NCBI GenBank assembly: GCA_002367305.1
Contig: DFBG01000145.1
Location: forward strand, 43,985 to 63,647
From: Actinobacteria bacterium UBA3086
GTDB taxonomy: Bacteria; Actinomycetota; Coriobacteriia; Anaerosomatales; UBA3086
Reading direction: 5' to 3'
DNA: 19,663 nucleotides
Part shown: one piece after another, positions 1 through 7,401 of the stretch
Layout: every line of letters starts with the position of its first letter
How positions within the stretch are numbered: the stretch's first letter is position 1
Program-made: the position numbers and the translations under genes
The notes under the pieces: generated by a model
The model's input: the letters and a program-made list of their open reading frames with translations, nothing else
The model's database searches: none
What the model was told of the DNA's origin: nothing

Positions 1-516
1 GATGATGTCCTGTCCGAACTTCTTACCGAATGTCTTGATAAGTAGACCCTTCACGGCTTCGAGGTCGACGACGCCGGTGACCTTGGCCAAGGCGCCGATC
101 ATGGGCGTGTTGGGAATGTCGCGCTTGATCGTGTCGAGCGCTATGCCTGAGGCATCGACGCAGGCGACGTTGCCGCCGACCATCCCAAGAGCCTTGCGCA
201 TCATCTCGGGAGGCTCACAACTGTTGATGATGACTGTTCCGCCATCCACGATTCCCTCGATGACGTCAACGACGTCCAAGAGACTCTCATCAAGAATGAT
301 GACGATGTCGGGATTCTCAATGTTGCAGTGGATATCGATGGGCTCCGCGCTGATGCGCGTGAACGCCTTGATCGGCGCACCCATCCGCTCGGGGCCGTAC
401 TCGGGCATCGCTTGCATGTACCGATCCTGCTCAAGTGCCGTTTCGGCTACCAGCTTCGCAGCGGTAACAGCTCCTTGGCCGGCACGAGCGTGCCAACGAA
501 TCTCTGTAAGCTGCAT
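1..516 (-). CDS. porG: 2-oxoacid (pyruvate):ferredoxin oxidoreductase gamma subunit, 3' end outside the window
   Basis: This subunit belongs to the cytoplasmic enzyme that oxidatively decarboxylates pyruvate or a related 2-oxoacid to acyl-CoA, passing electrons to ferredoxin. Reading leftwards from an ATG at 516, 172 codons stay open to the window edge. The protein begins MQLTEIRWHARAGQGAVTAA, the nucleotide-binding-like N-terminus of gamma subunits. MPEYGPERMGAPIKAF at about residues 34-49 is the family hallmark. Later stretches such as NPDIVIILDESLL and NTPMIGALAKVTG also fit. The start is supported by a GGGGAGAAGG purine run just upstream. Known gamma subunits are about 180-190 residues, so only the last few codons are missing. 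The delta, alpha and beta subunits would be expected beyond the left edge. Substrate (pyruvate, 2-oxoglutarate or 2-oxoisovalerate) cannot be decided from this subunit. Confidence 0.9.
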   Translation of the reverse strand, partial: MQLTEIRWHARAGQGAVTAAKLVAETALEQDRYMQAMPEYGPERMGAPIKAFTRISAEPIDIHCNIENPDIVIILDESLLDVVDVIEGIVDGGTVIINSCEPPEMMRKALGMVGGNVACVDASGIALDTIKRDIPNTPMIGALAKVTGVVDLEAVKGLLIKTFGKKFGQDII

Positions 517-570
517 CCTTCTCCCCTCTCTCGATCACATCCAGGCGGTCATCCTGTGGAACTGGGACAG

Positions 571-606
571 AAAAACAGGCCACTCAGCGGCCTGTCGGAC
601 GACAGG
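571..606 (-). terminator. Terminator hairpin with an overlapping alternative hairpin between recR and porG
   Basis: On the minus strand a 7-bp stem (ACAGGCC / GGCCTGT, arms 589-595 and 575-581, 7-nt loop) is followed by five T residues (575-571), the form of a Rho-independent terminator. The promoter-proximal arm can instead pair with CCTGTC at 601-606 across a 4-nt loop. The element lies about 115 nt past the recR stop and only 55 nt before the porG start. It could end recR transcription or act as an attenuator in the porG leader. A GATAAT at 669-674 could be a -10 box for such a leader, but no convincing -35 was found. Confidence 0.6.
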
Positions 607-709
607 TCTAACAAGGATACGGGCGCGGCTTCGGTAATCAGCATTGTCGCCACGGTCAACGGCGCCGAATTATCGGTGAACGGTAGCCAGAAAATGTCAT
701 ATCGTGTTG

Positions 710-1306
710 CTACATCTCTCTTCGAGCCTCAAGCGCCTTCCCCAGTGTGACCTCATCGGCGAACTCGAGGTCTCCTCCTACAGGAAGTCCCAGTGCGATG
801 CGCGTCACTCTGGCCCCCAGCGGCTTGAGCAATCGGGCGACATACAACGCGGTCGTTTCGCCCTCCACATTCGGATTTGTGGCAACCACGACTTCCTCGA
901 TTCCTCCCGCGGCAACCCGCTCCACGAGTTCCCTTACCCGAAGTTGATCGGGGCCGATCCCATCCATGGGCGAAATGACACCCTGGAGCACATGATAGTA
1001 CCCCCGGAATTCCCCGGTCCGCTCGATGGCGATCACGTCGCGCGGCTCCTCGACAACGCAGAGTGCACTGGCGTTGCGCTCAGGATCGGCACAGACGTCG
1101 CAAAGATCTCCCTCAGCGAAGTTATGACAGCGCGGGCAGAAGTGGATCAGGCGTTTGACCTCGGTGATGGCACTGGCCAGCCGAATCGCAGAGTCCTCGT
1201 CGGTCTTGAGAAGGTGATACGCCACCCTCTGAGCCGATTTTGGCCCGATCCCCGGCAACCGCTCGAGTTCCTCGAGAAGCCGTGCTATGGGCGCCGCGTA
1301 CAGCAT
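710..1306 (-). CDS. recR: Recombination mediator protein RecR
   Basis: RecR works with RecO and RecF to load RecA onto gapped DNA in recombinational repair. The 198-residue product has normal family length. An N-terminal helix-hairpin-helix is visible (LERLPGIGPKSAQRVAYHLL, about 14-33). A four-cysteine zinc site follows (C57, C60, C69, C72). A Toprim domain follows, with VVEEPRDVIAIERTGEFRGYYHVLQG and the acidic segment around VVVATNPNVEGETTALYVARLL. It starts at an ATG three bases after the ybaB stop, which implies cotranscription and probably coupled translation. Identification is secure; the operon order dnaX-ybaB-recR is widely conserved. Confidence 0.97.
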   Translation of the reverse strand: MLYAAPIARLLEELERLPGIGPKSAQRVAYHLLKTDEDSAIRLASAITEVKRLIHFCPRCHNFAEGDLCDVCADPERNASALCVVEEPRDVIAIERTGEFRGYYHVLQGVISPMDGIGPDQLRVRELVERVAAGGIEEVVVATNPNVEGETTALYVARLLKPLGARVTRIALGLPVGGDLEFADEVTLGKALEARREM

Positions 1307-1309
1307 GCG

Positions 1310-1627
1310 CTACATCAGGCCCGGGATGTTCATACCACCGGTGACCGCCGCCATCTTGCCCGACGCCAACTCCTGAGCCTGACGGGATGCCTCATTGACG
1401 GCCGCAGCCACCATGTCTTGCAGCATCGCCACATCGTCGGGATCCACCACAGCAGGGTCGATGGTCACACTGAGAACCGCCAGTTCCCCGCTCATCACAA
1501 CCTTGACCATACCGCCGCCGACAGACGCTTCGACCTTCTCGTCTTTGAGTGCTTCCTGCACGCGTGCCATCTCAGCCTGCATTCTCTGAGCCTGCTTCAT
1601 CATGTTTCCGATATTGGGCTTGGCCAT
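1310..1627 (-). CDS. ybaB: YbaB/EbfC family nucleoid-associated protein
   Basis: A small DNA-binding protein of 105 residues, the usual size of the YbaB/EbfC family, which forms dimers that bind DNA and coat the nucleoid. The N-terminus (MAKPNIGNMMKQAQRMQAEM) is the typical amphipathic helix rich in Met and Gln. The centre carries the conserved GGGMVKVVMSGELAVLSVTIDP strand region. The C-terminus has the VAAAVNEASRQAQELASGKM helix and a Gly/Met-rich tail ending PGLM. The ATG is preceded by GAGAGGAACAACC. It lies 11 bases after the dnaX stop and 3 bases before recR, within the classic dnaX-ybaB-recR unit. Confidence 0.96.
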   Translation of the reverse strand: MAKPNIGNMMKQAQRMQAEMARVQEALKDEKVEASVGGGMVKVVMSGELAVLSVTIDPAVVDPDDVAMLQDMVAAAVNEASRQAQELASGKMAAVTGGMNIPGLM

Positions 1628-1638
1628 GGTTGTTCCTC

Positions 1639-3459
1639 TCAGTCTGTTGTCTGCTCCTGCGGGCGATCGTCGACGAACTCAGCGCCCAGTTCGCCCAGCA
1701 GTCGCTCTGCCTCTGCTTCATCACTCATCGTTGTAGTACTGTCCCCGTCTGTCTCCGGCGCATTCGCCGGAGTCTCGAATCCCGCCGACGAAGGCTCTGC
1801 GGCTGACACCGACGGTGCACTCTGCGGAATCTCCGCTGAAATCTCAGCAGGTCGAACCGGGCCTCTACCGAGTTGATACCTGAACGGTGGAGGAGTCCCG
1901 AACACAGCAGCCAGTGCGCCACGAAGCAGCTCCCGCGTCTCCGCAGTGTCCGCGAGCTTCATGGAGAACTCCTGGTCCGCTGAGAACTCAAGCACGACCG
2001 TTTTCTCGTCGGAATCCACATCCACTTCAACGGCGGAAAAGAACGCTGCTCGTGTCGCCTTGGCTCGTTTTATCTCCGCAAGCACCGCAGGCCAGGAACG
2101 CTTCACGGATGCACGATCTATTGCACCGCCCGTACTGGCCGCAGGAACGGGCTTTTCCGCAACGGAGTCCATAACGGGAGCCGTCGGAATAGCCTCGGCC
2201 TGCTCGACCTCTTCAGTGCCCGTCGCGGGTGAGCCGCCGGACGGCTCCGCAACCCCGACGGTCGGAGCAGAGGCGACAGCAGGAGCAGTCGTCACCGCTG
2301 GCACAGCCGAGGAGATTCCTCTCTCGAGCGACTCTATCCTCTCCGCGAGAGCCTCCAGAGTGAGCTCCCCCTGTGGGCGCGCGACACGAGTAAGTGCCAC
2401 TTCGAGTGCCAATCGGGGGTCGGGGGTCCAGCGCATCTCGCCGGCGAGCTCTCCCAGAAGATCGAGGAGCCTGCTCAGTCTTTCCTGGCCGATAGCGTTC
2501 GCCTGAGCGTGGAGTCTGGCGAGGCTCTCATCAGTGGTATCGACGATGCCCGAAGAGTCACCCACCGCTGACGTGACATACAGGTCGCGCACATGACCGG
2601 TGAACTCCCGGACGAACTCGGAGAGGTCAGCGCCTGTCTCGGCGAGTCTGGCGACGAAGCGGAAACTCCCAGCGATATCGCGATGGATGACAAGATCGGC
2701 GAGTTCGAACAGCAGAGCACTGTCCACCTCGCCCAACAGATCCTCGACATCCTCTAGGGCTATCTTCTTGCCAGTGAATGCACCCAGCTGCTCAAGAGTG
2801 GAGATGGCGTCACGCATGCCTCCCAAAGCATGCTTGGCGATCATGGTCAGAGCTGGGTCCGAGACCTCGATCTCCTCGGCTGAGGATATATGTCGCAAAC
2901 GACCGACGATGTCCTCGATACCTATGCGATGAAAATCGAACCGCTGACACCGTGAGTGAATTGTCTCGGGCACCTTGTGCGGATGAGTTGTACAGAGAAC
3001 GAACACCGTACGCGGCGGTGGCTCCTCAATCGTCTTGAGTAGCGCGTTGAACGAGTGCGTGGAGAGCATGTGCACCTCGTCGATGATGTAGACCTTCCAC
3101 GTGCCGCGAGTGGGCGCATATGCCACGCGCCCGATGATCTCCTCGCGGACGTTCTCCACCTGTGTACGCGATGCCGCGTCGAGCTCATGGACATCCGGGT
3201 GACGGCCCTCTGCGATATCGATACAGTCCTGACAAGAGACATCGGGGTCAGGAGTGGGCCCGTTCTCACAGTTGAGCGCCTTGGCCAAGATGCGCGCAGT
3301 CGTAGTCTTGCCCGTGCCGCGAGGACCGGTGAACAGGTAGGCGTGTGCAACCGCATTCTCCGCGACGGCATTGCGCAGCGTGCGCGTGATGTGGGACTGC
3401 CCGACCACGTCATCGAACGACTGTGGGCGATACTGACGATACAGGGACTGATGAGCCAC
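1639..3459 (-). CDS. dnaX: DNA polymerase III subunit gamma/tau
   Basis: DnaX is the AAA+ clamp-loader ATPase of the replicative polymerase. The 606-residue product shows Walker A (GPRGTGKTT, about 45-53), Walker B with DEVH (YIIDEVHML), and the SRC motif (HSRCQRF). A zinc module follows Walker A. Numbering happens to match E. coli, and here C64, C76 and C79 are present while the usual C73 is Asp. After the AAA+ and collar domains comes an Ala/Pro/Glu-rich linker (about 370-440). A tau-like C-terminal domain of roughly 100 residues and an acidic tail follow. It starts at GTG (GTG GCT CAT), with AAAGG nine bases upstream. No A-rich slippery site for a gamma frameshift was seen. A TATACT at 3510-3515 could be its own -10 box. 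Confidence 0.97.
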   Translation of the reverse strand: MAHQSLYRQYRPQSFDDVVGQSHITRTLRNAVAENAVAHAYLFTGPRGTGKTTTARILAKALNCENGPTPDPDVSCQDCIDIAEGRHPDVHELDAASRTQVENVREEIIGRVAYAPTRGTWKVYIIDEVHMLSTHSFNALLKTIEEPPPRTVFVLCTTHPHKVPETIHSRCQRFDFHRIGIEDIVGRLRHISSAEEIEVSDPALTMIAKHALGGMRDAISTLEQLGAFTGKKIALEDVEDLLGEVDSALLFELADLVIHRDIAGSFRFVARLAETGADLSEFVREFTGHVRDLYVTSAVGDSSGIVDTTDESLARLHAQANAIGQERLSRLLDLLGELAGEMRWTPDPRLALEVALTRVARPQGELTLEALAERIESLERGISSAVPAVTTAPAVASAPTVGVAEPSGGSPATGTEEVEQAEAIPTAPVMDSVAEKPVPAASTGGAIDRASVKRSWPAVLAEIKRAKATRAAFFSAVEVDVDSDEKTVVLEFSADQEFSMKLADTAETRELLRGALAAVFGTPPPFRYQLGRGPVRPAEISAEIPQSAPSVSAAEPSSAGFETPANAPETDGDSTTTMSDEAEAERLLGELGAEFVDDRPQEQTTD

Positions 3460-3529
3460 GTTCTGAACCTTTCGCAGCGTGAAATGAGCACTGGCACGTC
3501 CTGCTCAGAAGTATACCGCGTCGGTCTGA

Positions 3530-3544
3530 CGCGAGATGCTCGCG
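3530..3544 (-). other. Short stem-loop between ffs and dnaX
   Basis: CGCGAG and CTCGCG pair perfectly around a 3-nt loop, directly after the 3' end of the SRP RNA in the direction of transcription. There is no T-run, so it may be an end-protecting or processing hairpin rather than a true terminator. ffs transcripts could read into dnaX. Confidence 0.35.
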
Positions 3545-3547
3545 CGA

Positions 3548-3658
3548 GGCGCCCCCGAGCGGACCCCGGACACCCGGCAGAGGCCGCTTATGGCTGCTTC
3601 CTTCCGGATCTGACCAGGTTCACGACATACCGCCGTCCGAGGCCCGCTCGAGGGCGCC
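3548..3658 (-). ncRNA. ffs: Signal recognition particle RNA, small (4.5S) bacterial type
   Basis: The minus strand carries the near-invariant SRP RNA helix 8 core: GGTCAGATCCGGAAGGAAG followed by CAGCC (about 3592-3615). This is the binding site for the Ffh M domain. The ends pair into one long rod: the 5' arm GGCGCCCTCGAGCGGGCC is complementary, with a few G-U pairs, to the 3' arm GGTCCGCTCGGGGGCGCC. The molecule of about 111 nt has no Alu domain, which separates it from the long Bacillus type. Ends are set by the limits of pairing and may be off by a few bases. A TATACT at 3678-3683, 20 bases upstream, could be its -10 box. Confidence 0.95.
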
Positions 3659-3877
3659 GACGAATCGCAGAGACCACAGTATAGAGCCTCCCGCGCGCGA
3701 CTGCGAGTGGATAGAGGCGATCCGTCACCCCGAATGCGCTTGAGCGCGCAAGAGGTGGGAACATTCACGGATACAGGGCACTCACACCCGACCGTTCGAC
3801 ATCTCGGATCAACCCCGCACCCCGCGGAGGATCGGTCGCCACCCGCGACCTCCAGCCGCGATAAGGAGGCCTGAGTG

Positions 3878-5035
3878 ATGCGTGCCCTCGATCGAGAAAC
3901 CCTTGCCACCCTTGCTCGCCATCTTGGCTGGCCGGCGATATCACTGACCATGCCACTTCGCCGACCGGGCGGAGATGCTCAAGGGGATCGGATCCGGCTC
4001 AAGAACCTGCTCAGAACCGCCGAGGAGAGACTCGCAGAAGGAGGGATGCGCCCTGCGGAGATGAAGAGTCTCATGAATCCCGTATGGGCGTTCCACGATG
4101 ATCTCAGCCGATGGCGCACGACGTGGAGCGGACTCGCCGTCTTCATCACCAAGGACTCGACTGAGGTGTTCAGGACCCGATTGAGGGTGACCGAGAGCCT
4201 CAGTGTCGAGGATCGATTCTCGCTCAAACCCGTTCTGCCGGAGTTGAAGGAACAGGGTCATTTCTATGTTCTGGCCTTGAGCCAGAAGCGTGTTCGCCTT
4301 TTCCACGGCAACGCTGAGAACCTCGATGAGATGGAAATCAACGACACGCCGCTGAGCCTCTCAGAAGCTCTCAAGTACGACGATTATGATAATCAGTTGC
4401 AGTTCCATTCCGGCACGTCATCCGGTGCTTCAGGTAGCACGAGACGCTCCGCCATCTTTCACGGGCACGGGGGATCCGCCGACACCGCCAAGACCGATTT
4501 GGGCCGCTTCTTCCGTATGGTCGATCACGGCATCCACGGCCTACTGAAAAACGAACAAGCTCCCCTCGTCTTGGCCGGAGTCGAATACCTTCTCTCCATC
4601 TACCGATCCGTGGAGACATACGCACACGTGGTGGAAACCCCTATTCTGGGCAATCCTGACGAGATCTCCTCACGAGACATGCAGGCACTCGCCTTGGACG
4701 CATTGTCGTCCCACTTCAACGCTGGCCTGGAGCAGGACCTCGAACGATTCCATGAGCGAAAGGGTTCGCGCGATGTCTCGCGGGACCTCCCCGAGATCGT
4801 GACCGCCGCGCACGAGGGCCGAGTCGACGTCCTATTCCTGAAGCCGACGGGAGCACCGGAGTGGGGAACATACAACGCCTCCAGCGGACTCGTCGAGGTC
4901 CACCCCGAACGGTCACCCGGCGACTGGGATCTTGCAGACTTGGCGGCGGCGGAAACCCTGCTTCACGGAGGGTCCATTCACGCTCTGGATGCAGAACAAC
5001 CTCTCAGAGAACCAGCCGCACTGTTCCGGTTCTGA
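3878..5035 (+). CDS. baeRF-like protein (bacterial archaeo-eukaryotic release factor family)
   Basis: This 385-residue soluble protein has no signal peptide or membrane segment. It resembles bacterial homologues of archaeal/eukaryotic release factor aRF1/eRF1, often annotated baeRF and of uncertain function. Suggestive segments are WSGLAVFITKDSTEVFRTR and GHFYVLALSQKRVRLFHGN, which fit the first domain with its typical 'AlSqkrvRLf' strand. APLVLAGVEYLLSIYRSVE fits the C-terminal domain. AAGGAGG at 3863-3869 sits 8 bases before this ATG; a GTG three bases earlier is an alternative start. It is the only plus-strand gene in the left half and stands alone, converging on the rhodanese gene. Family assignment is from remembered motifs and is moderate; a role in ribosome rescue or stress is only inferred. 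Confidence 0.65.
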   Translation: MRALDRETLATLARHLGWPAISLTMPLRRPGGDAQGDRIRLKNLLRTAEERLAEGGMRPAEMKSLMNPVWAFHDDLSRWRTTWSGLAVFITKDSTEVFRTRLRVTESLSVEDRFSLKPVLPELKEQGHFYVLALSQKRVRLFHGNAENLDEMEINDTPLSLSEALKYDDYDNQLQFHSGTSSGASGSTRRSAIFHGHGGSADTAKTDLGRFFRMVDHGIHGLLKNEQAPLVLAGVEYLLSIYRSVETYAHVVETPILGNPDEISSRDMQALALDALSSHFNAGLEQDLERFHERKGSRDVSRDLPEIVTAAHEGRVDVLFLKPTGAPEWGTYNASSGLVEVHPERSPGDWDLADLAAAETLLHGGSIHALDAEQPLREPAALFRF

Positions 5036-5062
5036 ATCCTAGAGAACGAAGATAGAAATGAA

Positions 5063-5094
5063 AGAGAGCCCCGCGATGATCCGCGGGGCTCTCT
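5063..5094. terminator. Strong shared hairpin between convergent genes
   Basis: A perfect 13-bp GC-rich stem (AGAGAGCCCCGCG / CGCGGGGCTCTCT) has a 6-nt loop. It lies 28 bases after the baeRF-like stop and 48 bases after the rhodanese stop on the other strand. The minus-strand side runs into TTCATTTCT, the plus-strand side into CCTATCC. It probably ends the rhodanese operon best but can serve both directions. Confidence 0.8.
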
Positions 5095-5141
5095 CCTATC
5101 CAGTCACAGACACGTGGCTGGAACAATGTGATGATTCTTGC

Positions 5142-6194
5142 TTACTCAGCACCAGCGACGGTCGCATAGTTCGCAACTGCAGCGGGATCGTATCCGCCGT
5201 TGCCGCCAACCTCGGGGTCACTGTTCCAGGCGGACATACCGAACTTCATGTTGATGGTCTCATAACCCATGAGGTTCATGAACATCGCAGCCTGGGCACC
5301 GGTGTGACCGGTGTAGCAGTAGACGATGGTCTTCTTGGAAGGATCGAGCTGCGACAGAACGGCCTCATCGGCGACGGACGTCCACACTGCATTGATCGCT
5401 CCGGGAAGGTGACCGGCGCCATACACGTCGTCCATGCGGACGGAGAGGATCTGGTAGCCAGGATCGGCTGCGGCAACAACGTTGTTGTACACGTCGTCGG
5501 CGCTGATCGTGAACGGAATACCGGCGGCGAAGAACTTCTCAGCCTCACCGATGATGGCGTCACGAGCCTCCATGTACTCACCGTCGACCATGGGAAGATC
5601 GAAGCTACCGGTCTCAGGCACCTCGGTCGTGGTCTCATAACCCTTGGCGACGCCATCAGGCAGCGCACCAGCCGCGTACACTACCTCGTCCGTGGTCCAG
5701 CCGCTCATACCGAACCTGAGTGCGGTGGCGTCATAGCCGAGCAGGTTGTAGAACATCGTTGCCATCGAGGCGGTGTGGCCGGTGTAGCAGACCACGACGA
5801 TCTTCTTGTTAGGATCGAGCTTGGCGAGGTTCTCCTCGGTGTAGATCTCCTTGAACCCGATATTGATGGCGCCCTCTATGTGACCGAGCGCATAGTGATC
5901 GGCACCACGAATGGACACGACCTGGTAGCTCGTGTCGCCAGCCTGCAGGGCGTTGTAGAGATCCTCTGAGGCGATCGTGGGGGCAGGGCCTGATCCGAGA
6001 TACGCGGCACCAGCGGCGAGAATCTCCGCGGAGGCGTCGACATACTCGACAGCAGGCTCTTCTTCTACAACAGGCTCTTCGACAACAGGCTCCTCAGCTT
6101 CGGGCTCGTCGTCACTCGCACATCCAGGCACGAGTGCAAGGCTGAGCACGAGCAACAAGCTCAGAACCAATGCCAACCATCGCTTTCCATTCAT
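5142..6194 (-). CDS. Tandem-rhodanese lipoprotein
   Basis: An exported sulfurtransferase-like protein of 350 residues. The signal peptide ends in a lipobox (LVPGC, lipidated C25), followed by an acidic tether with PVVEE repeats (about 36-50). Two similar rhodanese domains follow (about 75-170 and 228-325). Each has the R.D.Y..GH..GAIN segment and an active-site loop CYTGHT with catalytic Cys at C136 and C293, so both domains look intact. The start chosen is the ATG with AAGGAGG six bases upstream; an earlier in-frame ATG lacks a site. It follows the multihaem cytochrome by 70 bases and is probably in the same operon. Rhodaneses transfer or bind sulfane sulfur; here the likely setting is outside the membrane, next to a cytochrome electron carrier. 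The real substrate is unknown. Confidence 0.88.
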   Translation of the reverse strand: MNGKRWLALVLSLLLVLSLALVPGCASDDEPEAEEPVVEEPVVEEEPAVEYVDASAEILAAGAAYLGSGPAPTIASEDLYNALQAGDTSYQVVSIRGADHYALGHIEGAINIGFKEIYTEENLAKLDPNKKIVVVCYTGHTASMATMFYNLLGYDATALRFGMSGWTTDEVVYAAGALPDGVAKGYETTTEVPETGSFDLPMVDGEYMEARDAIIGEAEKFFAAGIPFTISADDVYNNVVAAADPGYQILSVRMDDVYGAGHLPGAINAVWTSVADEAVLSQLDPSKKTIVYCYTGHTGAQAAMFMNLMGYETINMKFGMSAWNSDPEVGGNGGYDPAAVANYATVAGAE

Positions 6195-6217
6195 GTTGTT
6201 CCTCCTTGTTATCGACA

Positions 6218-6240
6218 ACCGCTTTCCGGCATTCAGCGGT
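6218..6240 (-). other. Intercistronic stem-loop before the rhodanese gene
   Basis: ACCGCT and AGCGGT form a 6-bp inverted repeat with an 11-nt loop in the 70-base gap between the cytochrome stop and the rhodanese ribosome-binding site. There is no T-run. It could be an mRNA processing or stabilising hairpin within the operon. Confidence 0.35.
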
Positions 6241-6264
6241 CACTTCAACTATTCCAGTAGTTCT

Positions 6265-7383
6265 CTAGCGATCGACGATGACGTCCTTGTTGGCCTCCTG
6301 TTCCTCAGGCGAGAAACGATCGAGATCGTCCTGCGTGAGGAAGATGTCGTCGCTCAGGTGACACGTCGAGCAGCTCTCCGACTGGCGCGTGACACGCGCG
6401 ATGGAGTGCGGGGTCGCGTACTTGAACGTCGGCGCAGCGGCGATGTTGGGAAGCGCGTCTTCGCCGTAGTAGTCGAACGTACCGTCGAAGACCGGGACGT
6501 GGCGAACCACGATGTAGTCCCACGGCTTGCTCTCGGACTGCTCGTAGTTGCGCCCTATGTTGAGATCGAAGTACGACTCGTCGGTCACGAAGTACGGCAG
6601 GCCCTGATCGTCCTTGGCCGCGTGGCACTGGATACAGTTGTTGTAGTCCTGTGCGTGACAGACCTGGCACTGCAGATACGCCTCAGCATCGGGTGTCGCA
6701 TGCTTCTCGTGATAACCGATCGCGAGGAACGCGTCATCGACGATGTGGCAGTCGGTGCACTCCGGGGCGCTCATGTTGTCGTAGCGAGCCTTGTACGTCT
6801 GATCCTCGTTGTGGATCCAGTCCTGCGTGTGGCAGTCGACGCACTGCATGCCACCCGGATTCCAGTGGGCGTCCGCATGAAGCTCGGCCTTCCCGCTCTC
6901 ACCCTTGCCCGTGTACTCCTTCTCGATACGGGAGCCGTGACAGGCAACGCAATTGAGAATCGTGTTCGGCGTCTTATTGAACACGTGACCACTCACGAAG
7001 CCACCACCGTTGAACTGAGGCCTCGAAACGTGGCAGTCTCCGCAACCGGAGACGTGACATGAGTTGCAGTTGGCTGCCATGCCCTCGCGAACGACCTCGA
7101 GCGTGCTCTCGTCGGCGCGCGCGAGAACCAGTGAGTCCTCGGGGCCGGAGACGCCCAACGTGTCCGCATGAAGCGTATTCGCGAAGTTGGTCGCGATCGA
7201 CTCATGGCATGCGGCGCAGATCGAATCTCCGTACGTCGATGACGGCAAGGGCTCCATGCCCTCATGTGCCTCAGCACGGCTTGCAGCCTCGTTGACTCCA
7301 CCATGGCAGTCAACACAGCTGAGTACGGCGTGACCTGTTTCGAAGAACTCAGAGCTGACCAGGACCGCTATATCATCCTCCAC
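6265..7383 (-). CDS. Decahaem c-type cytochrome domain, probably the C-terminal part of the upstream cytochrome
   Basis: The 372-codon frame encodes ten CXXCH haem-binding motifs: CVDCH, CAACH, CNSCH, CGDCH, CVACH, CVDCH, CTDCH, CQVCH, CIQCH and CSTCH. It also has many extra His residues for distal ligands. Such proteins carry electrons outside the cytoplasmic membrane. The frame has no signal peptide. Its only start before the first haem is a GTG at 7383 with no proper ribosome-binding site. It is in the same phase as the NapC-like gene and separated from it by a single TGA and six sense codons. The CVACHGSR and following Trp/His-rich segments resemble multihaem cytochromes of metal- and sulfur-respiring bacteria, but no substrate can be named. 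It is best read as the second half of one 15-haem protein. Confidence 0.85.
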   Translation of the reverse strand: MEDDIAVLVSSEFFETGHAVLSCVDCHGGVNEAASRAEAHEGMEPLPSSTYGDSICAACHESIATNFANTLHADTLGVSGPEDSLVLARADESTLEVVREGMAANCNSCHVSGCGDCHVSRPQFNGGGFVSGHVFNKTPNTILNCVACHGSRIEKEYTGKGESGKAELHADAHWNPGGMQCVDCHTQDWIHNEDQTYKARYDNMSAPECTDCHIVDDAFLAIGYHEKHATPDAEAYLQCQVCHAQDYNNCIQCHAAKDDQGLPYFVTDESYFDLNIGRNYEQSESKPWDYIVVRHVPVFDGTFDYYGEDALPNIAAAPTFKYATPHSIARVTRQSESCSTCHLSDDIFLTQDDLDRFSPEEQEANKDVIVDR

Positions 7384-7401
7384 CGGAGGAAGCGATCCAC
7401 C

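Noticed and set aside
2..637. Plus-strand open frame at the left edge
   Set aside because: Antisense to the 2-oxoacid oxidoreductase gamma gene, whose protein motifs are unmistakable on the minus strand.
704..1876. Plus-strand open frame of 390 codons over recR, ybaB and the end of dnaX
   Set aside because: Antisense shadow of three secure genes; low-complexity His/Ser/Leu-rich product without motifs.
1639..3459. Programmed frameshift in dnaX producing a gamma form
   Set aside because: No A-rich slippery heptamer with a following stop was found in the linker region.
5058..5969. Plus-strand open frame of about 300 codons
   Set aside because: Antisense to the tandem rhodanese gene and starts inside the terminator hairpin.
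6060..6110. Short tandem repeat in the rhodanese gene
   Set aside because: It simply encodes the PVVEE repeats of the acidic tether behind the lipidated Cys; no sign of a mobile or CRISPR-like element.
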